In this document: positions 10,414 through 18,422 of the stretch, piece by piece
Position numbering within the stretch: position 1 is the stretch's first letter
Layout of the letters: every line of letters begins with the position of its first letter
Assembly: GCA_022769545.1 (NCBI GenBank)
Contig: JALEJS010000038.1
Location: 1 to 64,000, forward strand
Reading direction: 5' to 3'
DNA: 64,000 bases
Source of the DNA: Blautia sp.
GTDB taxonomy: Bacteria > Bacillota > Clostridia > Lachnospirales > Lachnospiraceae
The notes under the pieces: generated by a model
What the model was told of the DNA's origin: nothing
Seen by the model: only the letters and a program-made list of their open reading frames with translations
Databases searched by the model: none
Translations under genes and position numbers: made by a program

Positions 10414-11427
10414 ATGCCTAAAAGAATCCTGATCATTAATACGGGAGGGACGCTTTCTTCTGTAAAGAGTTCCAATGGACTTGTTCCGGGAATGAGCGGC
10501 GGAGATATGCTGGAGGAACTGCGAATGGTTTCCAAAAATCTGGATCTGGAGACAGAAGATTTCTGTTCGCTGGACAGCTCCAATATCGGTCCGGAGGATT
10601 GGACTGGACTTGCAGGATTGATTGCAAAAAGAAGCTATGATTATCAGGGTATCGTAGTGATTCATGGCACAGATACGCTTGCATATACTTCTGCAATGCT
10701 TTCGTTTATGCTGCAGAACATTTCTGTCCCGGTGGTTGTGACCGGGAGTCAGCTTTCCATTGCAAACCCGGTTGCTGATGCGCTGGAAAACTGCCGATGT
10801 GGAATCCATATGGCAGCCAGTGGATATCCGGGCATTTTTGTTGCATTCAACCGGAAGGTAATGCTCGGATGCCGTGCTTCTAAAGTCCGAACGATGAGTT
10901 TTGATGCATTTGAAAGTATTAACTATCCGTACGTAGGTGAGATCAGTTCACTGGGGCTTCGTGTTTTTGAAAAGAATCTTGTAGAGAAAAGAGGAATATT
11001 TAAACCGCAGACGGCATATTCCGACAGAGTTGCGCTTCTGAAGTTATATCCGGGAATCAGTCCGGAAATTCTGGACATGTATTATGAAAAAGGTTATAAA
11101 GCGGTTTATGTGGAAGGCTTTGGTTTGGGAGGCATGCCGTTCCTGAAAAACGACTTTACAGGAAAAGTTGGAGAAGTGATTGAGAAGGGAATGCTGGTCC
11201 TTGTGGGCAGCCAGTGCCGATACGAGGGCAGCAATCTGTCTGTCTATGAAACCGGTCGCCTTGCACTTGAGCAGGGGGTGATTCAGGCTTACGATATGAC
11301 TACGGAAGCTGCCATGACAAAACTGATGTGGGTACTTGGACAGACCGACAACCTTTTGGAAATGAAAGAATATTTTTCGGTGGATATTGCCGGAGAAGTG
11401 TGTATTGGACAGAAAGTAATTCAATAA
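10414..11427 (+). CDS. ansA: Type I L-asparaginase
   Basis: The 337-residue protein carries both asparaginase catalytic motifs: INTGGTLSS at the N-terminus (nucleophilic Thr) and VIHGTDTLAYT near 90 (Thr-Asp pair, with a Lys in a later strand). No signal peptide is present, so it should be the cytoplasmic, low-affinity type I enzyme turning asparagine into aspartate and ammonia. ATG 10414 follows GGAGG by 7 bases; an ATG 27 bases upstream has no ribosome binding site. The next gene, a cysteine desulfidase-family protein, is 130 bases downstream in the same direction, suggesting a small amino-acid catabolic unit. Confidence 0.88.
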   Translation: MPKRILIINTGGTLSSVKSSNGLVPGMSGGDMLEELRMVSKNLDLETEDFCSLDSSNIGPEDWTGLAGLIAKRSYDYQGIVVIHGTDTLAYTSAMLSFMLQNISVPVVVTGSQLSIANPVADALENCRCGIHMAASGYPGIFVAFNRKVMLGCRASKVRTMSFDAFESINYPYVGEISSLGLRVFEKNLVEKRGIFKPQTAYSDRVALLKLYPGISPEILDMYYEKGYKAVYVEGFGLGGMPFLKNDFTGKVGEVIEKGMLVLVGSQCRYEGSNLSVYETGRLALEQGVIQAYDMTTEAAMTKLMWVLGQTDNLLEMKEYFSVDIAGEVCIGQKVIQ

Positions 11428-11560
11428 GGTACGGGCGTCTATTTCCCGGCGATGAAGCAGTGGAACAGGGATTCCGGCGGATAAATAAGAAAAAGCGGAA
11501 ACAAAAAGAAATAACAGTAATCTCGAAATGATATCATGGTTTCAGAGGGGCGGTGCTATA

Positions 11561-12868
11561 TTGCAGAGAAATGACGGAAAATATCAGGCTTATGTTAACA
11601 TTCTGAAAGAAGAGCTGATTCCGGCAATGGGCTGTACAGAGCCGATTGCCATTGCGTATGCAGGTGCGGTTGCCAGAAAAGTACTCGGTTGTCTGCCGGA
11701 TGTGCTGAACATCAAAGTGAGCGGAAATATCATTAAAAATGTAAAAAGTGTGATCGTCCCCAATACGGGCGGTATGCGTGGAATTGCTGCGGCTTTGTGT
11801 GCCGGTGTCACAGCCGGGGATGCGGAAGCACTTCTGGAGGTAATCGCGGGAATTACGCCCAGCCAGAAAGAGGGGATCAGAGCATATATGGATCAGGTGA
11901 AGCTGGAAATCACACCGGCAGAATCCGATCATGTGTTTGAAATTGATGTGACGGCTTCCGGGGAGAAAGGGCAGGCGCGTGTCCGGATCGTGGATACACA
12001 CACAAATATTGTTCTTATTGAGAAAAACGGGGAGATTCTTTTTTCCAGGGATGCCGCAGCTGCAGCAGAAGAAGAGGAAGAGAAAACGGATCATTCCATC
12101 CTGAATATAGAAGATATTATTGATTTTGCAGACACGGTGGATGTGGAAGATGTGAAAGAAGTGATGGAGCGTCAGATTCGTTACAACACGGCTATTTCCG
12201 AGGAGGGGCTGCGCGGAAATTACGGTGCCAATATCGGGAAAGTGCTTCTACGTGCGTATGGGGATAACATCAAGATCCGGGCGAAGGCCAAGGCGGCAGC
12301 CGGTTCAGATGCCAGAATGAACGGCTGTGAGATGCCGGTGGTGATCAACTCCGGAAGCGGTAATCAGGGAATCACGGCCAGCATTCCTGTGATTGAATTT
12401 GCAAGAGAACTGCGTGTTTCCCACGAAAAAATGCTCCGTGCGCTGGTTTTGTCCAATCTTGTGACCATCCATCTGAAAACGGGAATCGGCACACTTTCCG
12501 CTTATTGCGGGGCAGTCAGTGCCGGCTGTGGAAGCGGCGCCGGTATAGCCTATCTCTATGGAGGGGATTATGAGGTGATCGCACATACCATTGTGAACTC
12601 ACTGGCGATTGTTTCCGGTATCATCTGTGACGGAGCGAAAGCCTCCTGTGCGGCGAAAATTGCCGCTGCGGTGGATGCGGGAATTATGGGCTATGAGATG
12701 TACATACAGGGACAGCAGTTTTACGGCGGGGACGGAATTGTCACCCGCGGAGTGGAAAATACCATCCGCAATGTGGGACAGCTGGCGAAAAAGGGAATGT
12801 GCGAGACGGATAAGGAAATTATCCGTATCATGGTAGGAAAAGGAGATGTGCAGGATCAGGGGGAATGA
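11561..12868 (+). CDS. cyuA: UPF0597 / L-cysteine desulfidase-family protein (CyuA/YhaM-like)
   Basis: About 435 residues, related to the serine dehydratase alpha chain. The N-terminal motif PAMGCTEPIAIA contains the presumed [4Fe-4S] ligand Cys. Further cysteines lie in NGCEMPV, SAYCGAVSAGCGSGAG and IICDGAKASC, and SGSGNQG is conserved. Family members such as CyuA break L-cysteine into pyruvate, ammonia and sulfide; L-serine deamination is the alternative. TTG 11561 follows GAGGGGCGG; the in-frame ATG 11528 lacks a ribosome binding site. An acidic run (AAAAAEEEEEKTD) interrupts the middle. The TGA overlaps an ABC-transporter remnant. Confidence 0.8.
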   Translation: MQRNDGKYQAYVNILKEELIPAMGCTEPIAIAYAGAVARKVLGCLPDVLNIKVSGNIIKNVKSVIVPNTGGMRGIAAALCAGVTAGDAEALLEVIAGITPSQKEGIRAYMDQVKLEITPAESDHVFEIDVTASGEKGQARVRIVDTHTNIVLIEKNGEILFSRDAAAAAEEEEEKTDHSILNIEDIIDFADTVDVEDVKEVMERQIRYNTAISEEGLRGNYGANIGKVLLRAYGDNIKIRAKAKAAAGSDARMNGCEMPVVINSGSGNQGITASIPVIEFARELRVSHEKMLRALVLSNLVTIHLKTGIGTLSAYCGAVSAGCGSGAGIAYLYGGDYEVIAHTIVNSLAIVSGIICDGAKASCAAKIAAAVDAGIMGYEMYIQGQQFYGGDGIVTRGVENTIRNVGQLAKKGMCETDKEIIRIMVGKGDVQDQGE

Positions 12869-12968
12869 TATCGCCATGATCTTTCAGAATCCCATGGCAG
12901 TCCTGAACCCGACCCTGACGATCAAAACGCAGCGGATGGAGACGATTATGCTTCATCAGAACTGCTGC
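12867..12968 (+). pseudogene. Fragment of an oligopeptide/dipeptide ABC transporter ATPase (DppD/OppD-like)
   Basis: Starting at the stop codon of the preceding gene, the frame encodes DIAMIFQNPMAVLNPTLTI followed by METIMLHQN. This matches the Q-loop region of OppD/DppD ATPases (IFQDPMTSLNP type). Walker A, the ABC signature and Walker B are all missing. Only about 34 codons remain before a hairpin terminator, so this is deletion debris. Confidence 0.7.
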
Positions 12969-12990
12969 AGGATTTTATCTCAGTTGAAGA

Positions 12991-13019
12991 AGACTCTCTG
13001 ATATAGGGGAGTCTTTTTT
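12991..13019 (+). terminator. Rho-independent terminator
   Basis: AGACTC (12991-12996) pairs with GAGTCT (13009-13014), with extra pairing inside, followed by six T. It lies 120 bases after the cysteine desulfidase gene, downstream of the ABC remnant. Confidence 0.7.
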
Positions 13020-13084
13020 GTTTCTTAGGAAATGACTCTAATTTGTTCTGTAGATGAAAAACTGGATTTCCTAAGAAACAAAAA
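13015..13084. repeat. Perfect 19-bp inverted repeat with 32-base loop
   Basis: The arm at 13015-13033 (TTTTTGTTTCTTAGGAAAT) is exactly complementary to 13066-13084. The left arm begins in the terminator T-run. The spacing and the palindromic cluster that follows suggest a miniature mobile or structured intergenic element rather than a simple terminator. Confidence 0.75.
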
Positions 13085-13255
13085 CGCTCCGCGAGGATGC
13101 GACCAGATGCATATGGAATTTTGACTGCCTGTGGCAGTCCGCATCTGGCGCGTAAAGCGGAGCAAGTCCCTCAAGGACTGAGGGCTACAGGGAGTTCGAA
13201 GCGGACTTGTCCGCTTTATTCTTTCACAGGAAACTACCACATGTGGTAGTTACAG
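13085..13255. repeat. Composite palindromic intergenic element with nested hairpins
   Basis: Four nested or serial stems are visible: GCTCCGC/GCGGAGC enclosing CCAGATGC/GCATCTGG enclosing the hairpin GACTGCC-TGT-GGCAGTC; then AGTCC-CTCA-AGGACT; then GCGGAC-TT-GTCCGC; then the perfect palindrome ACTACCACATGTGGTAGT. No credible protein is encoded across it. It precedes the SPFH operon and could be an RNA structure, a protein-binding cluster or a MITE/REP-like repeat. Confidence 0.65.
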
Positions 13256-13386
13256 AAACCGGAAAAACTTATAAAATGGTATCACAGAACAACGATGGAA
13301 TAAGCGGAGGAACCGTAAGGGCGAAGGAGAGCGCTATTTTATGGTATCTAAAGTGTTCCGGCATAAGACAGCAGTGGAGGAGAAAT

Positions 13387-14727
13387 ATGGGATTAATAAG
13401 AGCAGGACTTGGTGCAGTCGGCGGAGCGATGGCAGACCAGTGGAAGGAGTTTTTTTACTGTGAAGCAATGGATAAGGACGTTCTTGTCATGAAGGGTACG
13501 AAAAGGACAGGAAAACGTTCTTCCAACACCAAAGGGAGTGACAATGTCATTTCAGACGGCTCTGTCATCGCCGTGGCAGACGGGCAGTGCATGATGATCG
13601 TAGAGCAGGGAAAGGTTGTGGATGTCTGTGCAGAACCGGGAGAGTATGTATATGACATGTCTGCAGAACCGAGTATTTTCACCGGGGATCTGACAGAAAG
13701 TGTCAGCCGCACCTTTGAGGAAATCGGGAGAAGGTTTACGTTTGGAGGGGATCCCGGAAAGGACCAGAGAGTTTACTATGTCAATACAAAAGAGCTGGTA
13801 GACAATAAATTTGGAACGGCAACACCGATTCCGTTCCGGGTAGTTGATACCAATATCGGTCTCGATGTGGATGTATCGGTGCGGTGCAACGGGATCTATT
13901 CCTATCGGATCGCAGACCCGATTTTGTTTTACACCAATGTCTGCGGCAACGTCGCGTCAGCGTATTGCAGAGACGAGATCGACAGTCAGCTGAAAGCGGA
14001 ATTTTTAACGGCGCTGCAGCCGGCGTTTGCAAAAATATCCGAGCTTCAGATCCGTCCAAGTGCAATTCCGGGACATGTACAGGAGCTGGCGGATGCCATG
14101 AATGAAGCACTGACAAAGAAATGGTCGCAGCTTCGCGGACTGGAAGTGGTATCGGTTGGGGTCAATCAGGTAACGCTTCCTCCGGAGGATGCGGAAATGA
14201 TCAAGCAGGCGCAGCGCACGGCCATTATGCGGGATCCGACAATGGCAGCGGCTACACTTACCGGTGCCCAGGCAGATGCCATGAAAATGGCGGCCTCCAA
14301 TGAAAATGGAGCCATGATGGGCTTTATGGGAATGGGTATGGCATCACAGGCAGGTGGTATGAATGCGCAGAACCTGTTTCAGATGGGGATGCAGCAGGCA
14401 GAAAGCAGGAGACAGCAGCAGGTGCAGGAAAGCAGGATGGCAGGCGGTCAGGGAGACGGCTGGACCTGCAGCTGTGGTGCGAAGAACAGCGGAAAATTCT
14501 GCATGAACTGCGGAAAGCCGAAACCGGCACCTTCTTCTGAAGGATGGATCTGCAGCTGCGGAACAGTAAATAAGGGAAAATTCTGTATGGAGTGCGGGAA
14601 ACCGAAGCCGGCAGGGATTCCACAGTACAAATGCGACAAATGTGGCTGGGAACCAGAAGACAGACAGCATCCGCCGAAGTTCTGTCCACAGTGCGGAGAT
14701 CCTTTTGATGACGGGGATATTGTCTGA
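13387..14727 (+). CDS. SPFH/Band-7 domain protein with C-terminal zinc ribbons (YdjI-like)
   Basis: About 446 residues. The N-terminus MGLIRAGLGAVGGAMADQW and the SPFH core (residues 20-300) match the virion-core/YdjI family, with no TM segment. A Met/Gly/Gln-rich linker (about 310-355) leads to two CxC...CxxC zinc ribbons (WTCSCGAKNSGKFCMNCGKP; WICSCGTVNKGKFCMECGKP) and a final CDKCGW...FCPQCGDP ribbon. Bacillus YdjI (about 320 residues) lacks such a long zinc tail as far as known. ATG 13387 follows GGAGGAGAAAT. It is the first gene of a run with zinc-ribbon, TPM and pseudo-receiver proteins, suggesting a membrane-associated scaffold. Confidence 0.82.
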   Translation: MGLIRAGLGAVGGAMADQWKEFFYCEAMDKDVLVMKGTKRTGKRSSNTKGSDNVISDGSVIAVADGQCMMIVEQGKVVDVCAEPGEYVYDMSAEPSIFTGDLTESVSRTFEEIGRRFTFGGDPGKDQRVYYVNTKELVDNKFGTATPIPFRVVDTNIGLDVDVSVRCNGIYSYRIADPILFYTNVCGNVASAYCRDEIDSQLKAEFLTALQPAFAKISELQIRPSAIPGHVQELADAMNEALTKKWSQLRGLEVVSVGVNQVTLPPEDAEMIKQAQRTAIMRDPTMAAATLTGAQADAMKMAASNENGAMMGFMGMGMASQAGGMNAQNLFQMGMQQAESRRQQQVQESRMAGGQGDGWTCSCGAKNSGKFCMNCGKPKPAPSSEGWICSCGTVNKGKFCMECGKPKPAGIPQYKCDKCGWEPEDRQHPPKFCPQCGDPFDDGDIV

Positions 14728-14779
14728 GACATTTTAAATATTTTGCAGAGGAAATGGAAGCAGAAAGGAAGGTAGGAGT

Positions 14780-15871
14780 ATGGGACTTTTCGGAAAAGTG
14801 TTTGATAAAAAAGCATGTGATATCTGTGGTGGTGAGATCGGACTGCTGGGGAACCGTAAGCTGGATGATGGAAATCTGTGCAAGGAATGTGCCAAAAAGC
14901 TTTCCCCCTGGTTTGAAGACCGGCGCCGCAGCACTGTGGAGGATATCAGAAAACAGCTTGCCTATCGGGAAGAGAACAGGGAAAAAGTAAAGATGTTCCA
15001 GGTGACAAGAGAACTGGCCGGTGACAGCTATCGTGTTTTCATTGATGACACGAAAGGACAGTTTGCCATTACGACTGCAAATGGGATGAGCGAGCAGATT
15101 AATCCGGATATTGTGGCGTTTTCCCAGGTAACCGCCTGCAGTCTGAAAATTGATCAGAGCCGGAGCGAAGAGCAGTATCGTGATCAGGACGGAAATATGC
15201 AGAGTTATAATCCTCCGCGCTATACTTATTCCTATGATTATAACATCAAGCTGAGTGTCAATTCTCCGTGGTTTGATGATATGGACTTTAAATTAAATAC
15301 GTTTTCGGTGAAGGATCATGACCGGATGAAGATGATGGATATGGAAAATCTGGGAAATCAGATCGTGGCAGCGCTTACCGGAACCGTGTATCACCAGCCG
15401 ATGAATGGGATGCAGAGCGGAGGAATGTACGGTCAGCCGATGAATGGGATGCAGAACGGGGGAATGTACGGTCAGCCGATGAACGGGATGCAGAACGGGG
15501 GAATGTACGGTCAGCCGATGAACGGGATGCAGAACGGGGGAATGTACGGTCAGCCGATGAACGGGATGCAGAACGGAGGAATGTACGGTCAGCCGATGAA
15601 CGGGATGCAGAACGGAGGAATGTACGGTCAGCCGATGAACGGGATGCAGGGCGGTGGAATGTACGGTCAGCCGATGAACGGAATGCAGAACGGGGGAATG
15701 TACGGTCAGCCGATGAACGGAATGCAGGGCGGCGGAATGTACAGTCAGCAGCCGGTCAACAGAACTGTTATCCGATGTGATAAATGTGGATGGATGCCGG
15801 AAGATCAGAACAGTATTCCAAAATTCTGTCCGGAGTGCGGAGATCCGATCAATCAGAGCGATCTGTTCTGA
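14780..15871 (+). CDS. DUF4428-like zinc protein with nine 13-residue repeats and C-terminal zinc ribbon
   Basis: 363 residues. The N-terminus has a CxxC...CxxC pair ([26 protein letters not shown]) as in DUF4428. A middle globular part (about 70-200) resembles short PH-like domains of such proteins. Nine copies of QPMNGMQ-[NSG]-GGMYG follow (about 206-322), then CDKCGWMPE...FCPECGDP. That last ribbon closely matches the end of the preceding SPFH protein, so the two probably share a partner or arose by domain exchange. The start follows GGAAGGTAGGAGT. The repeats are nearly identical at DNA level and so prone to copy-number change. Confidence 0.8.
   Translation: MGLFGKVFDKKACDICGGEIGLLGNRKLDDGNLCKECAKKLSPWFEDRRRSTVEDIRKQLAYREENREKVKMFQVTRELAGDSYRVFIDDTKGQFAITTANGMSEQINPDIVAFSQVTACSLKIDQSRSEEQYRDQDGNMQSYNPPRYTYSYDYNIKLSVNSPWFDDMDFKLNTFSVKDHDRMKMMDMENLGNQIVAALTGTVYHQPMNGMQSGGMYGQPMNGMQNGGMYGQPMNGMQNGGMYGQPMNGMQNGGMYGQPMNGMQNGGMYGQPMNGMQNGGMYGQPMNGMQGGGMYGQPMNGMQNGGMYGQPMNGMQGGGMYSQQPVNRTVIRCDKCGWMPEDQNSIPKFCPECGDPINQSDLF
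15395..15745 (+). repeat. In-frame 39-bp minisatellite, nine copies
   Basis: Nine tandem 39-base units encode QPMNGMQxGGMYG. Differences are confined to a few bases (AAT/AAC in the Asn codon, GGG/GGA, and the variable Asn/Ser/Gly codon). The unit length is a multiple of three, so gain or loss of copies keeps the frame. The last unit ends MYS. Confidence 0.95.
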
Positions 15872-15923
15872 GACTCTGAAAAGTACAAAATAGCAGATGC
15901 GGATCTGGCAGGAGGAGAAAGTG

Positions 15924-17027
15924 ATGGCTGGAATGACAGAGTATAAATGTCCGGCATGCGGCGGTGCAATGGAATTTAACAGTTCCACGCAGAAGCTGAA
16001 GTGCCCGTATTGTGACACGGAAATGGAACCGGAGGCTTTTGCAGAAGCACAGCAGGACGGACTGCAGACGGAGGAAAGCGACTGGGAAGAGACAACCGAA
16101 AGCAGCTGGGAAGCGGCAGAAAATGACCAGTGGCAGGAGGAAGAAACAGCAGGAATGCGGGTATATGTATGCGAATCCTGCGGCGGTGAAATTGTGGCAG
16201 ATGAGACAACAGGGGCAACGTCCTGTCCGTTTTGCGGAAACCACGTGGTGATGAAAGGACAGTTTTCCGGAGACCGGAAGCCCAATGGGATCATTCCGTT
16301 TAAACTGGACAGAAAAGCAGCAAAGGAAGCGTATCAGAAGCATCTGAAAGGTAAGAAATTTTTGCCGGGAATTTTTAAAAGTGAAAATCATATCGATGAA
16401 ATCAAGGGTGTCTATGTACCGTTCTGGCTGTTTGACGCAGAGGTAAAAGCAGACATCAGTTATCGTGCGGAACAGGTAAAAACATGGAGAACCGGAAACA
16501 AAGAATACACAGAACGGTCCTTTTTTGATGTGCACAGGGGCGGTTATCTCAGCTTTTCCAGGATACCTGCAGAGGCATCCGGAAAAATGGATCAGACTCT
16601 GATGGAGGCGATAGAGCCTTATCAGGCAGAGGAGATGGTACCGTTTCAGCCGGCATATCTGGCCGGTTATCTGGCAGACCGATATGATATATCGGTTGAG
16701 GAGAGTGCCGGACGGGCGGAAGAGCGAATCAGAAAAAGCACGGAGGATGCTTTTCGGGAAACCGTGCAGAATTATAATGTTGTGAACTGCACGCACAGTC
16801 AGATCAGGGTGATGCATGCGGATTACCGATATGTTCTTTATCCGGTATGGATTCTGAATACGACATGGAAAGGTCGGAAGTATGTTTTCGCAATGAATGG
16901 TCAGACCGGGAAAATGGTAGGAGATCTTCCTGTGGATAATTCAGCCAAGTGGAAGAGCATTGGGATAAAAACGATTCTGATTGCGGCAGCATTGTATGCG
17001 CTGCAGTGGATCATCATGTTTATTTAG
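15924..17027 (+). CDS. Zinc-ribbon protein with C-terminal TM anchor (YdjG-like)
   Basis: 367 residues. Two zinc ribbons lie at the N-terminus: CPACGG...CPYCD (about 9-32) and CESCGG...CPFCG (about 83-108), separated by an acidic linker. A conserved body then carries IIPFKLDRKAA...VYVPFWLFDA and YRYVLYPVWILNT. The protein ends with one hydrophobic helix (about 345-365) and almost no tail. This is the layout of Bacillus YdjG and of Clostridia proteins often mislabelled as primosomal or TFIIB-like. ATG 15924 follows GGAGGAGAAAGTG. With the SPFH and TPM neighbours it probably forms a membrane complex; the biochemical function is not established. Confidence 0.75.
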   Translation: MAGMTEYKCPACGGAMEFNSSTQKLKCPYCDTEMEPEAFAEAQQDGLQTEESDWEETTESSWEAAENDQWQEEETAGMRVYVCESCGGEIVADETTGATSCPFCGNHVVMKGQFSGDRKPNGIIPFKLDRKAAKEAYQKHLKGKKFLPGIFKSENHIDEIKGVYVPFWLFDAEVKADISYRAEQVKTWRTGNKEYTERSFFDVHRGGYLSFSRIPAEASGKMDQTLMEAIEPYQAEEMVPFQPAYLAGYLADRYDISVEESAGRAEERIRKSTEDAFRETVQNYNVVNCTHSQIRVMHADYRYVLYPVWILNTTWKGRKYVFAMNGQTGKMVGDLPVDNSAKWKSIGIKTILIAAALYALQWIIMFI

Positions 17028-17044
17028 CAGGGAGGAAATGAGAA

Positions 17045-17854
17045 ATGAAAAAGAATGTATTTGCTTTTTTTGCAGCGTTTCTTCTTACGGCGGCTCTTTC
17101 ATGCCCGGCTCTGGCAGACGTGGAAAGCGGACTTCTGCCGCGGATCATCGATGAAGCGGATCTTCTTTCTGACTCAGAAGAAAGCAGCCTGATGGAAAAG
17201 CTGGACAAGGTCAGTGAGAGTCAGGAGCTTGATGTGGTTGTCGTGACAGTCGACGGAATGGATGGAAAAACAGCCACGGAATATGCAGATGATTTTTATG
17301 ATGCCAATGGATATGGGATGGGAGAAGAGCGTGACGGAATTCTTCTGCTCGTCAGTATGGAGGAAAGAGACTGGGGAATCAGTACCTGTGGCTATGGAAT
17401 CACTGCATTTACAGATGCAGGCCAGGCGTATATGACAGAGAAGTTTCTTCCGGATCTGAGCAAGGGCGCATATTATGATGCCTTTATGAAATTTGCAGAG
17501 CTATGCGGTGAATTTGCAGAAAAGGCCAGAGCCGGAAAACCATATGATGCCGGAAACCTGCCAAAGGAGGGCGTCCGGCCGATATGGATTCTTCTGGATC
17601 TTCTGATCGGATTTGCGGCAGCGTATATCATCACTTCGTCACAGGCATCCAGACTGAAATCGGTCCGGAGACAAAACGACGCCCAGAACTATGAAGTTCC
17701 GGGCAGCCGCAGACTTCTGGTCAATGTGGACCGCTTTGTGAACCGGACGGTTTCACAGAGGGTCATCTCATCCGGAAACGGAAATTCGGGAGGCAGCAGT
17801 ACACATACAAGTGAATCCGGTACCAGGCATGGCGGATCAGGCGGGAAATTCTGA
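17045..17854 (+). CDS. TPM-domain membrane protein (YdjH-like)
   Basis: 269 residues with a signal peptide (1-24, ending ALA), a TPM domain (about 30-165) with the typical LLSDSEESSL, DVVVVTVDG, GYGMGEERDGILLLVSMEERDW and GYGITAFTD elements, one TM segment (about 178-198), and a low-complexity Ser/Gly tail ending GGSGGKF. TPM domains occur in proteins linked to membrane-protein quality control, and YdjH of Bacillus has this layout. It starts 17 bases after the zinc-ribbon gene with GGAGGAAATGAGAA, so the two are probably translated from one message. Confidence 0.8.
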   Translation: MKKNVFAFFAAFLLTAALSCPALADVESGLLPRIIDEADLLSDSEESSLMEKLDKVSESQELDVVVVTVDGMDGKTATEYADDFYDANGYGMGEERDGILLLVSMEERDWGISTCGYGITAFTDAGQAYMTEKFLPDLSKGAYYDAFMKFAELCGEFAEKARAGKPYDAGNLPKEGVRPIWILLDLLIGFAAAYIITSSQASRLKSVRRQNDAQNYEVPGSRRLLVNVDRFVNRTVSQRVISSGNGNSGGSSTHTSESGTRHGGSGGKF

Positions 17855-17926
17855 TCATGCAGTCAGGACATGTATTTCGCAGCAGATACGCAAAAGGCGT
17901 ACCTGAATAATCAGGAAAGGCAGGGA

Positions 17927-18316
17927 ATGAAAGTGCGTAATATTGTGCTGGATACACAAAGCGGATTATATGCCAGGGCAATTCGGAGGATACTTCTTCA
18001 GGATCTGGATGATTATCAGGTGGTAATCTCGGAAGCGCCGGACAGAACGGCAGAGTGCTGTAGAATTTTCCGTCCCTACGCTCTTTTGATGGAGGTGACG
18101 GGAAACGTTCCCTGGATGCTGAAGGAACGGCTGGTGATACAGAAAAAAGTAAAGAAGCAGACCCCGGAGTGTAAAATCGTGCTGCTGGTGGATGAGGTGG
18201 CGGACCGGGGACTGGCAGAGCAGGTAAAGCAGGCAAAAAAGGAAGGAAACATAGACGGCTTTATTTTCAGTTCTGTCACAGAAAGCTATCTGGTTTCCTA
18301 TCTGGACAGTCTGTAA
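17927..18316 (+). CDS. Receiver-like protein with Glu at the phospho-acceptor position
   Basis: 129 residues with an apparent receiver (CheY-like) alternating fold: VRNIVLDT (strand 1), YQVVISEA (2), PYALLMEVTG (3), CKIVLLVDE (4) and IDGFIFSS (5). In true receivers strand 3 ends in the phosphorylated Asp; here it is Glu in LLMEVTG, and the acidic pair of strand 1 is mostly lost. The protein may therefore be a constitutive or ligand-controlled pseudo-receiver. It lies 72 bases after the TPM gene and ends before a terminator, so it probably belongs to that operon. Family assignment rests on secondary-structure pattern only. Confidence 0.55.
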   Translation: MKVRNIVLDTQSGLYARAIRRILLQDLDDYQVVISEAPDRTAECCRIFRPYALLMEVTGNVPWMLKERLVIQKKVKKQTPECKIVLLVDEVADRGLAEQVKQAKKEGNIDGFIFSSVTESYLVSYLDSL

Positions 18317-18354
18317 AGTAAAATAGAATAAAATAAACAGCGTTTTGAAGATGA

Positions 18355-18393
18355 AAGCTGCCCCGGGGCCATGAGACTCCGGGGCAGCTTATT
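18355..18393. terminator. Bidirectional terminator between convergent genes
   Basis: AGCTGCCCCGG (18356-18366) pairs with CCGGGGCAGCT (18379-18389), with T-rich sequence on the plus side and a weaker T-rich flank on the minus side. It separates the pseudo-receiver gene from the HerA-like gene. Confidence 0.8.
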
Positions 18394-18422
18394 TGAACAG
18401 ATCAAAGCTGGGCAACGGCAGA

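Noticed and set aside
13085-13255. tRNA-like or CRISPR repeat in the palindrome cluster
   Set aside because: No TPsiC-type GGTTCAAATCC arm or cloverleaf spacing is present, and the hairpins differ from each other instead of repeating at fixed intervals.
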